NCBI GenBank assembly: GCA_036873755.1 | Contig: JAVTVY010033844.1 | Location: 1 to 64,000, forward strand | DNA length: 64,000 bases | Origin: Hanleya hanleyi | Lineage: Eukaryota; Mollusca; Polyplacophora; Lepidopleurida; Hanleyidae | Direction of reading: 5' to 3' | Shown here: in pieces, positions 41,490-53,544 of the stretch | How positions within the stretch are numbered: the stretch's first letter is position 1 | Layout: every line of letters begins with the position of its first letter | Made by a program: the position numbers and the translations under genes | Notes under the pieces: generated by a model | What the model was told of the DNA's origin: nothing | The model's input: only the letters and a program-made list of their open reading frames with translations | Databases searched by the model: none

Positions 41490-42120
41490 ATTATTTGGTG
41501 GTACCCTCAATTGACATTCTGATGGATCTCCTTGACATTCCTCTAGATATCATCGATATGATATTCTATTGGATCTCATTGACATTCTAATAATTATCAT
41601 CGGCATTCTAACGGATCTCATTGACATTTCAGAGGATCTCCATGAACGCTACAAAGAACCTCATTGACATTTGGTATTTTCAAGGTGCGCAGTTTCATTT
41701 CACATCATTCGTTTCAATGGAATTCTTATGAACAATTCAACTATCCAATCAGATTTTGTGACTGTCACTTCCTGTTTATCGATTTTTGCCCAGTTAACCA
41801 ATCAACTGACAGAACAATTGACCAATCAACTGATAGAACTAATCGTTTAGATCCTTTGCCATTTCAGAGGATCGCAATGGACATTCCAAAGAATCTCGTT
41901 GACATTCAATGGAAATCGTTGATACGTTCCATGTACGTCATTGACGTACCATTGCTCTTTTTGATATCCCTATATGTCATGTCTCCTCTTGACATTCAAA
42001 TATCATCTGGATTCTCATCCAATCAGATTCTCTTCCCGTTTGTCGATTGTTGCCCAGTTAACCAATCAGCTTACATAAATATCAATTCCGGTTTATCTAT
42101 TAAATGCTCCCATTGAATTA
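41490..42120. repeat. Degenerate tandem GGATCTCATTGACATTC and CCAATCAGATTTT repeats
   Basis: GGATCT(C)(A/C)TTGACATTC recurs about every 30 bases from 41521 to 41670 and again near 41870-41910. CCAATCAGATTTTGTGACTG + GCCCAGTTAACCAATCAACT occurs at 41745-41830 and in part at 42018-42075, and is also found at 28912-28985. The 150-codon ORF across this region has no other support. Confidence 0.6.
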
Positions 42121-43049
42121 CTCAATGGACGTGCTTGGCTTTTCATTATCAGTTACTCATTATATTTCATATGAATTCGTATGGACATCATTGGCCTTCC
42201 TGTGAATTTCTCGTAACGCTATATAGACGATCTTCTCTTGCCTTTGATAATATTTTCGAATACAAGCGACAGGCCCAATATTCAGTAGTCAGTCATCGTC
42301 CGTAAAGAATTTCCGCCACCATAATCGAAATCGAACCTTATAAAATCTTATTTTTCTTGAAGTTTATACTTAAATATAAGCCTTGAAAAAATTGCGAAGG
42401 CCAAGCGCATAACACTGAATTTATGGCTGATCGAAAGGTGTTTTCTGGCATATTTTGGTATTTTTTGGCATTTCTAGGGAGGATTTTATCTTGTAAAAAA
42501 TACGACATCTCAAACCAAAACCAGTTTTGGTTCTCTACAATAATCAATCTTCTTCACACCAAAATAGGCCAGAGAGCACATTTCTATCACCAAAAATCAA
42601 TTTTTATGCAAACGACCATCATATTTATTTCAAGGCTGATATTTTAGTATGTAGGCTTCAGGAATAATACGATTTTACAGACTTTGAATTGACAAGAAAC
42701 AGCTTTATTACCGTCATACACAAGAAAAATGTTCCATGAAAACGTCACATATCTCTTGTTTTGGTTGTCAAGTACTCACCAGCTTAAAACATCCCCGACC
42801 GGTTGTGTTAAACTGTGGTACGTGACTTATGTAAGCAAAATTGGAGAAGATTTGTACATTTGCGGGAGATCTGGGACGTCGGGTGAGAGACCTGGGGAGT
42901 CGGATGGGAGATATAGCAGATCGGATGAGAGTCGATAAGGGTGGAGGCATGTTTAACCGCTTTGGACATAAAGTTTTGCCACAACCAGTCGGACAGGAGA
43001 CCGTACACGTGGAAGGGTGTTTCCCACTGTAGCTTACTCATCCAAGTAC
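42120..43049. other. Intergenic, mostly featureless
   Basis: Contains a short copy (42275-42340) of the small-ORF repeat on the minus strand (CAGTCATCGTCCGTAAAGAA) and a purine-rich patch at 42855-42935 with GTCGGATGGGAGATA-like repeats. No gene recognised. Confidence 0.45.
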
Positions 43050-43510
43050 TCATTTTGACGTTGCCTTATTATTTATAATAGTTCCATATTTGATCATTCT
43101 TTTCCCAAGGTAATCGAGAACATATACTTGCAAAAAAACATCGAACACCAAGAACCGAGCAGCGTTGAAAATATCGTCATCAAATAAACTATCTGTCACG
43201 GGTTTATAAGTCAGCAAAGAATCTACGACTCCTACCATATACTTTCATTTTCCATCCATCTCCAAATCTTTGCAGAACCATTTGTTCACTGCACATATCA
43301 CATGCTCTATCCCACATCATCTGTTAGGCGACGAATGATCCCTTCTATGAGTGTCATCCTCTTTAATAACAATTTTCACTGACTGGTCCATTGATATCCC
43401 TTTTATCGTTGCTTTGTTGTTCTTGAATTGACGGGTGCCCCACACGGACTGGCCCATGTTGCATACATATGCTAACTCGAATTCGTTTGTCGTGGGGTAT
43501 TTGTCTCAAT
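43050..43510 (-). pseudogene. Coding-like relic next to the Polinton integrase, function unknown
   Basis: On the minus strand one frame from about 43500 reads TNEFELAYVCNMGQSVWGT and then a Lys/Asp-rich stretch to a stop near 43330. Beyond it, after a frame change and stop, VVDSLLTYKPVTDSLFDDD continues to 43050. It lies just downstream of the broken integrase in the same orientation, so it may be another gene of that element. I do not recognise the family. Confidence 0.35.
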
Positions 43511-43796
43511 GCTTGGCACTGAGAGCTGTTACTAATTTCGGTAAATGGATGATCTTTTTAAACATGACCTCTGCTGTGTACAATGAGCGTATAAACTCAA
43601 GAAACTAATGCAGCAAATACTGAGTCCTATAATAACAGAAACGACAACGGTTTGGATAATTACACGTCTGTCCATTGTCCTGACCTGATGGGTGAAACTG
43701 TCCTTTCGTCTCGGGGGTATATACATATATGTGTATAGATATATCTCATATTCGTTCCATCTGATTGACTGTCACTCACGTGTTGAACGAACTGGA

Positions 43797-44343
43797 TCAT
43801 CCTTTCCATTTGACTATGTAGTGCATTTTTGCCCGACATTTCTCGGTCTTTAAGATTTGTTCCACCTGATAATAAGCATCTGTGGATTTCGTAACATGCT
43901 GCAGTTCTTTTTCGTAATACCTACCATTCAAGTCTACCAGTGTGCACACCACAGGAACTCGGGGTATTCTTCGGATTTTTAAAATTTCCTCAGTCCAGTT
44001 AGGAAGATACCCTTTCTCAAACATTTAAATTTTGATGATTCGTACGCGATCGCCGATCTTGAATTTATAATTCAAGGACTATTTTCGCCGAGTTCCCCCA
44101 TATAAATGCCTTCTCACTTCTTCTTCTTTTTCCACATTCACTTGTACACTCATCTTTGTTATGCTACGATGATAAGCGTGGTTGTCCCCCGGACAAGCTT
44201 TGAAATGAGTCAATGTATCGTCGTGTATTGTTAGCCGTGAAATATTTGTACATTTTCTCTTTAAAAGTACGGTTAAAAAAGTTCTTCAACCGAGGCCTTC
44301 GACTAGTTGAAAGTTTTGGAAAAGATGACACCCTTAGATGTGA
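43797..44343 (-). pseudogene. Polinton/Maverick (adintovirus-like) integrase, broken
   Basis: Retrovirus-type integrase of a Polinton, the enzyme that inserts the element. Three recognisable pieces lie in order on the minus strand. First is the C-terminal end of the rve core (NRTFKEKMYKYFTANNTRRY, about 44290-44210). Second is KFKIGDRVRI, about 44070-44040. Third is the chromodomain-bearing tail from FEKGYLPNWTEEILKI (44018) through GRYYEKELQHV to a YQVEQILKT...YIVKWKG chromodomain ending at 43797. Stops and frame changes separate the pieces. The first two catalytic aspartates are missing, and the glutamate expected just before NRT is not visible. Upstream sequence is replaced by the small-ORF repeat (44343-44620), which appears to have inserted into the gene. 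Confidence 0.8.
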
Positions 44344-44620
44344 GGAATTACAAGCGTCTAGTCCGTCATTCATAATCCAGCCGTCGTCCATTAGAGAATA
44401 TCCGCGTCCATAATCCAAAGACCTATTCCATATTCCATATAACAGTATTAGCACCAAATTCAAAAAGACAATCATTGCATACATAAACATAGGCTCGTTT
44501 CCTGCAAGAGAGAAGCGGTCAACAGTTTTCAATGATGCCGGCAAGACATCATGATGTTCCAAAAATATCAAATCCGTATCGCTGATCAGTATTCTTAATC
44601 CATAATTACAAAGCTTACAA
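44343..44620 (-). repeat. Small-ORF repeat, best-preserved copy A
   Basis: Encodes MIFLEHHDVLPASLKTVDRF and continues to MIVFLNLVLILLYGIWNRS, a hydrophobic transmembrane-like stretch, then GRGYSLMDDGWIMNDGLDAC before fusing with the integrase relic. The copy at 60020-60290 differs at only four of 64 residues but ends at MDDG with a TGA. DNA similarity extends upstream of the ORF (ACTGATCAGCGATACGGATT), so the conservation is of a repeat and not necessarily of a protein. Confidence 0.7.
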
Positions 44621-45029
44621 ACTCCGTGCCTTCATCAGTTTGCAGATAGAGCGGTTTACGCCCAATTCTGAAGATGATTTTAAAGGCTTTGATGATGTTC
44701 TACTCAGTTTTAGTTTTAGTGGCGATAACCCAGGCGTATTTTTGAGAAAAAAAATGTCGATCTGTTATTTTTGTTTAATGAAAAACAGGCAAATTGATTG
44801 GATTTTTCTCAAAAGTTTAATACAGTAAACGGATATTTCACATATAAGATATTTCAAATTTTCAATCCGTCAGTCTCACCATGATATTACGGAACTTTCC
44901 TATTCTCATCACCCTCAAATCGAAAATGACCATATGCTAGTGAGGATATTGAATTGTTTGGTTAGAGTTGATGATTTTCACTTTGAATACGGTGAATATA
45001 TAGTTCATTTGTATAATATCACTAAAGAG

Positions 45030-46009
45030 ACACTCTTAAGGAAGCATGACACAGTTTGTCGTTAACAACGTGCTTGTTGGTACCTTTAGCCGTTTTTCCT
45101 TTTCCGTACGTAAAGCTATACATCTTGATCAAAGGCCCACGAATTCTTCCATGGGAATACCAGGTGTCTCTTCCTTCATTTTACCTGGCACTATCGGGTT
45201 GTGAACCACTGAAGTCAAATAAATTCGAATGAGTGTAAAAGTCTATGTACACATCTTCTGTTTGGATTGTAACTGTATCGGTGAACAACAGCGTGGCTTT
45301 ATCACCGTACTTTGATTTCATGTACGAATAGTGACAATTATACATCAACGTCTTAGACAGGTCCAAGATTGTGAACTCCACATGAATGAGTTTGTTTAAA
45401 TGAAGGTGATGCTTCTACAATGAACAGTCCTCAGTGAATATTTTAAAGGCATGGAGGTTTAGCACGCAAAGCATTTTTTCCCCCATTTTTTCTCCTTCAT
45501 TGAGTAGTTTTACATCGACTCGATTGCGGAGGATTTCTATGGTCTTTTCGAATACGCTATTGTTGAGTAATTTGAATAAGTCCTTCTCTAAGTCGTTTCT
45601 TGACTCTTTGCGCTTATCCGTGTTAAAGTCAACGTAGGGGTTCATCCATGGAGCCTGCTGAAAGGCGAGTACTCTATTGACTTTCTTTAACCGCATCCCC
45701 AGTAATAAATACTGTTTTAAATTTGCGATAATTGAGCACATAATCAACCTTGGGGTCGTGTTCCAACGTTTCATCTTAGTCATATGTAATATGTTGTTTA
45801 GGATTGATTGAATGATAGGTAGCAGTAGGTAGAATCTTTGAATATGAGGGTTCGTCACATGTCACCTCATCACTCTCAGCTCGGAGAGTCTTGATCATCT
45901 CCTTATGCTTCATTTCTTCTAACGTCTGATTCCGTAAGTCGAAGACGTGTTGAACCAATTCCTCTTCAACAGATCTGGTTGACGCATGTTCAAGGAATGG
46001 GGTGGTCAA
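45030..46009 (-). pseudogene. Polinton/Maverick protein-primed DNA polymerase B, broken C-terminal part
   Basis: Fragments of the element's family-B DNA polymerase, in order on the minus strand. First is a LNYRKFK/NLKQYLLLGMRLKKVNR block (about 45760-45690). Next is WMNPYVDFNTDKRKESRND + KLLNNSVFEKTIEILRNRVDV, which covers the Kx3NSxYG-type substrate-binding motif region (45650-45500). Then come FKIFTED (45430), [12 protein letters not shown] with [14 protein letters not shown] (45375-45290), and the tail KEETPGIPMEEFVGL (about 45160). The catalytic DTDS motif is destroyed: after DT the sequence goes to VTIQTEDVY. There are stops near 45415 and 45181 and frame changes near 45770 and 45110. 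An open stretch at 45776-46009 lies just upstream and is probably more of the same gene but too diverged to assign. Non-functional. Confidence 0.85.
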
Positions 46010-47220
46010 ATTGCTGGAGGCTCACTTTTGATCGGCGGATGACGAATGTGTCAATATACCTTGACGCCCAGCGTCTACAAAAACCTCATCCCATAAGTTG
46101 TCCATATGAAGCTCAAACTCCATGTCAATAGGTCTGAATATATATGAAAGAGAGGAGTCAATGACACATCTACACATAGTATATGGAAACGAAATGATTT
46201 TTCAGCGGTACAAAACGTTAGCTATTGATTTTCATAATATCGAGTGTACTGTAAGGCACGATAGATAACTACAGTAATCTTGAATACGAGTGAAGCATAT
46301 GTAGCCAATGATCATGGAAACATACAAAATTAATTAATGCTGGTTGAAGATAGTACTATATCATGATAATTGATAATTAATTAATGATCAAATATGAAGC
46401 AATATTAGTTAATGCTATGCACCAAATCTTACCCATATGTCACAGAATCAGGTTTATGGATATCTTTTTCTTCCGACCTTACCTTTATATGATGACGCAA
46501 CAATGAGCTCATGAGTATGCTAAGACGCTGGGCCTTGCCATGGACTATCCAAAGGTGAACTATTATTTCTTTAACCTATCTTTAACCTATCCCATTTCTG
46601 AGATATGAGAATTGTTCCATTTTGATGATGTCACTTCCAGTTGACCTACATATTACTCAAAACCATCGATATCATATTCAAAATACACACAGCTATCTTT
46701 TGATTGCGTTTGGTGATGTTGGGCCTGACAGGTTGGTGTGAAAAAGATAAAATAAAATAAAAATGAAGTTATCTTTTCATAAATAAGAAATTCCATGGTT
46801 CCAGAAGATGACATTACATACATTCGCACGTGAACATAAAACTTTACAGTTCAGGGGGTATATCTCATTAATCTTCCCTTTTATTATAGAGCTATTTACC
46901 TTGCATTTACATCATCGTCAAGGTTGAGTTCACTAACGCCTACAGTAGAAAATATTACAGTAATTGTGTATGGAGAACAGTAATTAGGAAAAAAACACTT
47001 CATCAAAGTAATAGTAATACTTATCATGCACAAGCTGAGATCGCTTTAAGTACTTTTAAGTGGTGTACAGTGTCTGGTAATGGTTGATCGCTAATTAGAA
47101 TTCAATGAGCGGTGACGATTTGAAAAGTGTATATATACTGTAATGATATTAACCTCGTCATGGTGACTTGATGACCGCTGGTGACCATTTTAATGTTGCG
47201 TTTAATTGACTAAAATTTCT
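46010..47220. other. Intergenic, nothing recognised
   Basis: AT-rich, no ORF of interest, no obvious repeat copies. If the Polinton continued upstream of its polymerase fragment, that part is beyond recognition or lost. Confidence 0.4.
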
Positions 47221-47226
47221 TTCTAG

Positions 47227-48660
47227 AAGATGTTTTATCTAAGAGGGTCAGAACATGAATTTGTAAGTATATTATTATTATGTCACAAAATAACTTGTCA
47301 TAATGATTAGACTGAAATTTTCTTCTAGAATACACAGTATTTTTTCAGTTTGCTATATAATTCCGTGTGCGCTCTCTTATGCCAAAAGCACTTGAGCGGA
47401 TCTAAGGAAACGAGCAAGAGCGAGCTTAAAATGGCCACGTAAGTATTAATTTTTCCATATACAAAAAGCTTCATATAAATAGTATTTTTATTTAAAATTG
47501 TATATGAGATTGTAGGTATATGTCGGGTATATACAAATAAAAAATGATTAAGGAGAGCATTGTTATCATAACGCAATAACAATTCATAATATATATTTTA
47601 GACAAAAACAAATTGATGGTGTCGATATGACCTTGGACGAGGACCTGACGGCAGATGCTATAACATTCATGTGAATATTTTTGATGTATATTCCAGTAAG
47701 TATGAGTACATTTTTCTTATTACATGATGATTAACGAACATTGTATTATAACTTTTTCTCTCTCAAATTGAATTATTACCGAATTGAAGCTATTTTATTT
47801 CAGCTGATTTGAAAATTGAAAATGGTGTGACTTGAATCCATCAAAGGTTACATTTGAAGCAACTAGGACATTAGACACGAGTTAATCTATACATTTATAG
47901 ACCGGATTATATTTCATTGTAGTAACCCAGAGGATGGTAGTCATTTTGTTTTCTTTGAGCCCACTTCATGGTTATATTACAGTAGAAGCGTTCTATCACA
48001 GTTTCATATTTATATTTCATATATTATATTTTAATGGAATATGGTGAATGTCCTTTGTAGAATATCTACCAATGATAGCTTAATACAATTATGTTAAGAT
48101 TCTAATTATATGTAGCAATCGTGCATTACAAATACTCTCGTATTATCTCATTGCAGAGATGTGAGGGAAGAAGAAAATATGGCGTAGGTATTTTTGACTC
48201 ATATATATATATACATGATAACAAACTGCCTGCTAATGATTGATATGTCAGGGAAGTAATTGTTTGTCTTGCACAAATATCTCTGCGTATTCACATAAAC
48301 AAACTGTGCAGGTAGTTTTCTCAACATCTTACCGCGTTCATCAGTATCTTACACATACCGTTGTATTGGAATGTTGAATTTATTGGTAAATTGTATTTTT
48401 TTTTTTAAATATACATATATGGATATTTTTTGCAGGACTTTTGTCAATGCTAACGACATAGTATTATGTCAAGGTAGCATTATATCTTGTAATCTCACAA
48501 CTACTCTCACTATGTCGAATTGTAGACATGAGGATGAGGCCCAGGAAGTGGGGGCTCCTGAAAACGAGGGGGTTCCTGAAAACCAGGAGGCTAGGGAAGA
48601 TGGAAGACAGGAACCGGTCCAGGCGGAGCACGGTAGGTATTTTTCAGCTAATATATATAT
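47227..48660 (+). other. Cluster of exon-like segments with consensus splice sites
   Basis: Segments bounded by AG acceptors and GTAAGT/GTAGGT donors are: 47227-47262 (MFYLRGSEHEF); about 47389-47437 (HLSGSKETSKSELKMA); 47603 onward (TQKQIDGVDMTLDEDLTADA, stop at about 47672); about 48156-48183; and 48436-48632. The last is acidic and carries the near-repeat GAPENEGVPENQEARE in an open frame from the ATG at 48512. Exons 1-3 join in phase only if the weak acceptor CCAAAAG is used for the second. The last two segments and their flanks look like a tandem duplication of about 450 bases. This could be a small unrecognised gene or a relic; no homology is claimed. Confidence 0.3.
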
Positions 48661-49019
48661 ATAACTAAAAAAATAACATGATTGATGTATGCCAGACTAA
48701 TACAAATTAGTTGGTTGTCTTGCATGGATAATTCACTTAACTGCACACGCCATGTATTTTTCATTTAGACTTCAAGATAAGAGTGTCTACCAATGATGAA
48801 ATAATTGTATAAGCATTTTTTACATTAAGTATAGAGACTGGTACCATTTAGTACCGTGAATTTTTTTGGTAAAAGAACATGTTCAGTATATCGTGATGAG
48901 AATAATATCGTCTCATAGGTTTGAAATTTTTTTCTTCTTTTTCATACTTGAAGAAGATGGGTCGAGTTAACGAAGAAAGTGAAGAAGCTCGGATAATAGA
49001 GTAGAATAAAATTGACATA

Positions 49020-49555
49020 AAATATACTGTTAGGTATAATAGATTTCTTTTTTAACAGAGACCACATGATGATGCACTGGGGGGGGCTGGATAACCCTCA
49101 ACATGCTGGTCAGTGGTATGGAATAAGTAGAGGTGGCATGGACCACGATCGGCAATCGATTTTATTTACTGTAAACAGAAAAGATAAATTATTATTATGA
49201 AAAATAATGTGTTGTCCGTTTAATATATTTATCATCACTTAATTGTTTTGGGGATTGGCTCGAGAATTGCACAGATGTTATGAAGGTCTGTATTAATAAG
49301 CTTGTATGCTGACGTTAGATTAGAATTCAGCGTCACTTGGTGTATGAAGGGGAATGGATGTAGTTGGTAACTTCACGAGGTAGAGATGGTTAACATGTAA
49401 TGTTGAATAGACCCAATTGTGTGTAAATAGCAAGTGAAAATCTAAACATAAAACTGGCGTAATTTTCTCGAAAATTCGAAACTGAAAACCGTTTTTCATG
49501 GTGACTGTGCAAAATAATAGAATTTGAGTTAGCAAAGTTAGTTCCCCAAACCTGT
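49020..49555. other. Intergenic, nothing recognised
   Basis: AT-rich; a G-run near 49080. No coding or repeat signal that I can support. Confidence 0.4.
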
Positions 49556-50030
49556 GCTGAAATCCGTTGATAACATTAGAAGATGCGCTTGAACGTGTGC
49601 ACTCATTGGCATCATCGTGACGATATGTTACCATGAATATAACCTGAGCTGTGTGGTGCGGCGATGTCCTCGTAAGACGCCATCACAACCAAACCTTGAC
49701 CCTGTGCCAATCCATCGTCATCTTAGCGTCATCGAAACGTGGACTCGAACCCGTGTTCATTCATCAGGAGTGGAACCTGTAGCAATTTCTCATCATCATA
49801 CCGTCAGCAAAGCGTGCGAATGACCCTGAGCCCATTCAATTCTGACCTGTGCTAACATGAAGAGTATCTGTGCTCGAACTTGAACCTGTGATAATTTGAC
49901 AACGACATGGGCTGGAACCTGTGGCAATTTCGCATCATCATGACGTCACTAAAACCTGGTCTCGAACGTGTGGCATCAAGACGCCATGTTGACGTCATCA
50001 TGTCATAATGATCGAACATTTGCTCATACG
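49555..50030. repeat. Degenerate repeat with CATCATCATGACGTCA motifs
   Basis: Loosely periodic (about 50-65 bp) repeats of GAACCTGTG-CAATTT-CATCATCATGACGTCA, for example near 49605, 49780, 49915 and 49945. The array is old and irregular. Confidence 0.55.
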
Positions 50031-50529
50031 ATATGATACGATACGATAGATTCATTAGCAATCATAGTAAAAATAAAATGATCAAGAGGAGTCACCTCCC
50101 TGTGACATACATTACATTCATGATAAAATATGTTAAATGAAAACAATATTCTGACAATAATCACTGTTAAATATAAATAGATATGAAATTAGTTCAAACG
50201 TTCTTATCTGTTCTGTATTAAGCAAAAAATAAATATTCACATAGAAGTTCACATAGAATGAATAGTTAAACACAAAATGATATTTGGTCTCAACAATTCA
50301 ATAGGTAAATTGTCATCTATGAGAAAAAGATACTACTATCCACTTAAAATGAACCATTAAAAAATGCTGATTTTAATTCAGTTTTTATTCTTACCGGTAG
50401 AGGTGCTGGCAGTATCTTTAGCTCTCTGTAGGAGCATATCGTGGCAAATTTTCCTACTAGTGGCGCAATATCATGAGAGCAATGGAGGATTTTTATAAGT
50501 TGTATATTTTTGTCCAGTATCATAAAAAT

Positions 50530-50720
50530 TGGGAATAGATTGTTATATATTGGAAGAACTTTCCCCGAATTTTATAATATTTTCGACACTCTTTAAGAAA
50601 ATGTTTCTCATCTTCTGTTTTCCCAAGGTCGCAATTTGCACAAATCCGTTTGTCGGGTGGAATTCCCATTTTCAATTTTCGACCCTTTCCTATCAGGAGA
50701 TTATTAGCAGATATTATCAG
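50530..50720 (-). pseudogene. LINE-type retrotransposon C-terminal zinc-binding fragment
   Basis: On the minus strand one frame reads MGIPPDKRICANCDLGKTED + EKHFLKECRKYYKIRGKFF. The arrangement R-x-C-x-x-C...E-K-H-F-L-x-x-C is the cysteine/histidine cluster at the C-terminus of many invertebrate LINE polyproteins. It is short and isolated, so a 5'-truncated or decayed insertion. Confidence 0.6.
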
Positions 50721-50999
50721 TTTAGTAACTGCCTGCCTAAAATTGTGATTTGTTATTGACTATAAGTATCCTGGTAAGTCGTTGTCATGGGTTGGTATTT
50801 GTTTACATACTTAAAAATTTTCCGATTTATTTTCATACCATTGAAACTAATGGATCACGATGACGTCAAGCTTGAGCCTGTGCTCAATTTCATTGATCAT
50901 GATCCACACATTGCCAACATTTCCATCGTTTGACGTACATAGAAATTCATGATTTTCCAATATTATTTTATTACGAGTCCAGTCCGAGATTAGCTAAAT

Positions 51000-51180
51000 A
51001 TAAGCGTCAGATCCGGCATTCAGTAGCCAGTCATCGTCTATGAAGATTATTCGCATAATCAAAAACTTAATTCACAAGACATTATTATCATATATAAATA
51101 GAAGGTAGTTTTTTGAAAGACAAAACTTGTCATGGAAATTATTTTTGCTAATAATTCATTATGACTCTTTACATGAACAT
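51000..51180 (-). repeat. Decayed copy of the small-ORF repeat
   Basis: On the minus strand the family motifs appear as CATGACAAGTTTTGTCTTTC near 51125 and ATCTTCATAGACGATGACTG near 51045. No frame survives. Confidence 0.5.
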
Positions 51181-51206
51181 CTTAAACATGTTGTATTACA
51201 CGATGT

Positions 51207-51897
51207 TCACACGGTCTCTAGCATCGAGTGAAGAGGAATGAGACACATAGTAAGTATTTCGCTTCCAAGATTTCCCACGCTACGTTGGGTGAAGGCGGTT
51301 GTTTGTATGGCCTTTGTCGAATCAGTTTCTCCAATCCTTTTGTGTGACGTTGATTGAAAACTTCTCACAGGCCTAAATTTGAATTTTGAAAAAGTTCCGT
51401 TATTCATCTCTGACAGTTCGATAACGCCTTTGTCCCCCTTTGCATGGCAGTCAAACCTGACTTATACTGGGTGCAATTAAAATTACATTTGAAGAAAATA
51501 TAAATTCACACCTTTAAGCCGTAAGGCAATGTTTTCAGTTTTGATGTCAAAGAAATTAAGTCTAATTGGAACTGGTGAATCTCTTATCTAAATCGGAGAG
51601 GATATTCAGTATGATGTCTTAGCTGACTGCCTCTTTTTGCCAGACATGATATTTCAGATCAATAATAAGAATTTCGTCGTAAGATTTGTCTCGATTACTG
51701 TGAATTGGTGGAGGGAGGGGCGAATAGATTCTAACGCTATTCATGAAATTGATTTGATCTTCCAAATATTTGAAAGTCCAAGCCGGATCATGCCAAATGA
51801 TATTTTTGAAAACTCGATGGATTGTCAGCTTTATTGACTCTTGCCGCCGAATATGACTGGATGGATAGTCTTTCATGTGTGTATGTCTGCCTGCCAT
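51207..51897 (-). pseudogene. Unidentified coding relic in several frames
   Basis: Open pieces on the minus strand are 51897-51619, with WTFKYLEDQINFMNSVRIYS and DEILIIDLKYHVWQKEA, and 51407-51207, with TKAIQTTAFTQRSVGNLGSE and ILTMCLIP. Between them (51600-51420) short coding-like bits continue in changing frames. The composition is protein-like, and the two pieces share orientation and spacing, which suggests one broken gene. It could belong to a Polinton or another large DNA element, or to a retroelement; I do not recognise it. Confidence 0.4.
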
Positions 51898-51899
51898 GT

Positions 51900-53540
51900 T
51901 ATGATAATCCTAACATTCAGACGCCCATGAATAATCTTGTTTTTACCGACGTACATGAATTACACGTTCATATGAAAGACCACTCGCTCCGCTGATATGT
52001 CTTCCACTTCATTTCTGCCAAGCCACAGGTTTTAACTACAATGTAGTCATTTCTCACTTGCTAAGCCCCAAATAAAATGTGTAATGAAACACTTTCTTAG
52101 ACTCTGTACGAATATGAATATACCGCTCATATGCATGATTATATAAATGCGACCGCTGGAGCGCAATATCTAGCTAATATTTGGCATACATTGTCAAGTG
52201 TCTATCATGTAAAGGCACTGTAAAAAGAAAGTAGTTAGAACAACTACTCTTGGACGTTTAAATGCCGATTCTGTAGTTTGAGCTACCAAATTTTATAGCT
52301 CAGACACGGATTTTTTGGAGTACTGGTTCTGGTGTTTCAAGCTTGTGATAACTTTTATCATTCAGTTCTTTGAACAACCAAAAATGGCATTTCAAACAAG
52401 GGTATTTCGAACTACCCGATATGGACATTGTGGCTACTGAATTAGTAGGTTGTGATATTAGATTTGTTTTTTGAAACTTCTATTAGAAGGTGGCGAATCC
52501 TAGATTGAGTGATTTAAGGGAGAAAACAGATAGTTTTACCTTGGATGTGTACGTATGGCGACGGATTCGCAGTTCTTACAAACTACTGTAATGTAATTGC
52601 CTAAACTATACCTGAAATTACCACAATCGGATAGTCGTCAACTAAGTGAAAATTAATAGTGTAATTTACCACAGTATTTATCCAGAAATTCCCAAACTAG
52701 ACTCTGAGAAATTTTCCGAAATACCACTTATGGCATTTCAAGATAAAGGAACATAAATCTGTGACATTATTATTAAGGTTCATCTAAATCGGATGTCGGG
52801 TTCCTATCTGGCCCGTAAAGGGGGACGGTGTGCTTAAGTACCCGATGCACAATGTTACAGAGCGTCGTCTCCTGAAGGCCTCTGAGATGCGGTTTAATGG
52901 TTTAATTAGTGGAAGATTTATTTGAAGTTTTCAATAAAAGCACCTGCATGAAGGGGGGGATTACTTTACTCTGTTATAGACACAGCTCAGGTTATTCATC
53001 TTTGGTATAACATTCAGAAGTGATTTGCTGTTGAGTATCTACAATTCTTTCTGTCTACCGGTACATCCTGCTATGTTTGTTCACCGTGTCAATATGCCCT
53101 TCATATATATTTGAAGGAGCCGCTCTGACATCTGAACTGCTCGAGCGGGATTTTAATCTACCCGGACAAAGTTCAAAGTATTAATACCAAAGTGGTTGTA
53201 ACAGGACTGCAACCACTTTTGGTGTTTCGAAATACTGATTTTATAGTTCTTTGAAATACCGCATATAAAGTATTTTGAATTACAGATTTTGTGGTATTTC
53301 ACAAAAGTGGATGCAGTCCAGTTGCAACCACTTTTGGTAGTTCGAAAAACTTTCTTTTGACAGTGTGTTTTATCCAATGATCACCACATTTTGAGTGTGG
53401 ACTCCCTTTCGGCTTATTCCGAGAAAAGGGAGTGAGCTGTGGTGTATCACAAATACACCACATGCGGGATTTGAAATACACCACGGTTGACTTGTGTACC
53501 AGACCGGACTGATCTGCCCTCGATGTCAATGGATATGTGT
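51900..53540. other. Intergenic with short TTTCGAAATACC-type repeats
   Basis: Repeated words such as GTATTTCGAACTACC and GCAACCACTTTTGGT occur at 52280-52425, 52700-52740 and 53185-53345, some in inverse (AACCACTTTTGGTGTTTCGA at 53207 and 53320). No gene recognised. Confidence 0.45.
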
Positions 53541-53544
53541 CGGT

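Noticed and set aside
41664..42116. 150-codon plus-strand ORF
   Set aside because: Made of the degenerate GACATTC and CCAATCAGATTTT repeats; no coding evidence.
48371..48664. A signal-peptide protein starting at 48371
   Set aside because: The hydrophobic N-terminus lies upstream of a strong acceptor (TTTTTTGCAG at 48435) and is more likely intron. Only the acidic part from 48436 is kept as a possible exon.
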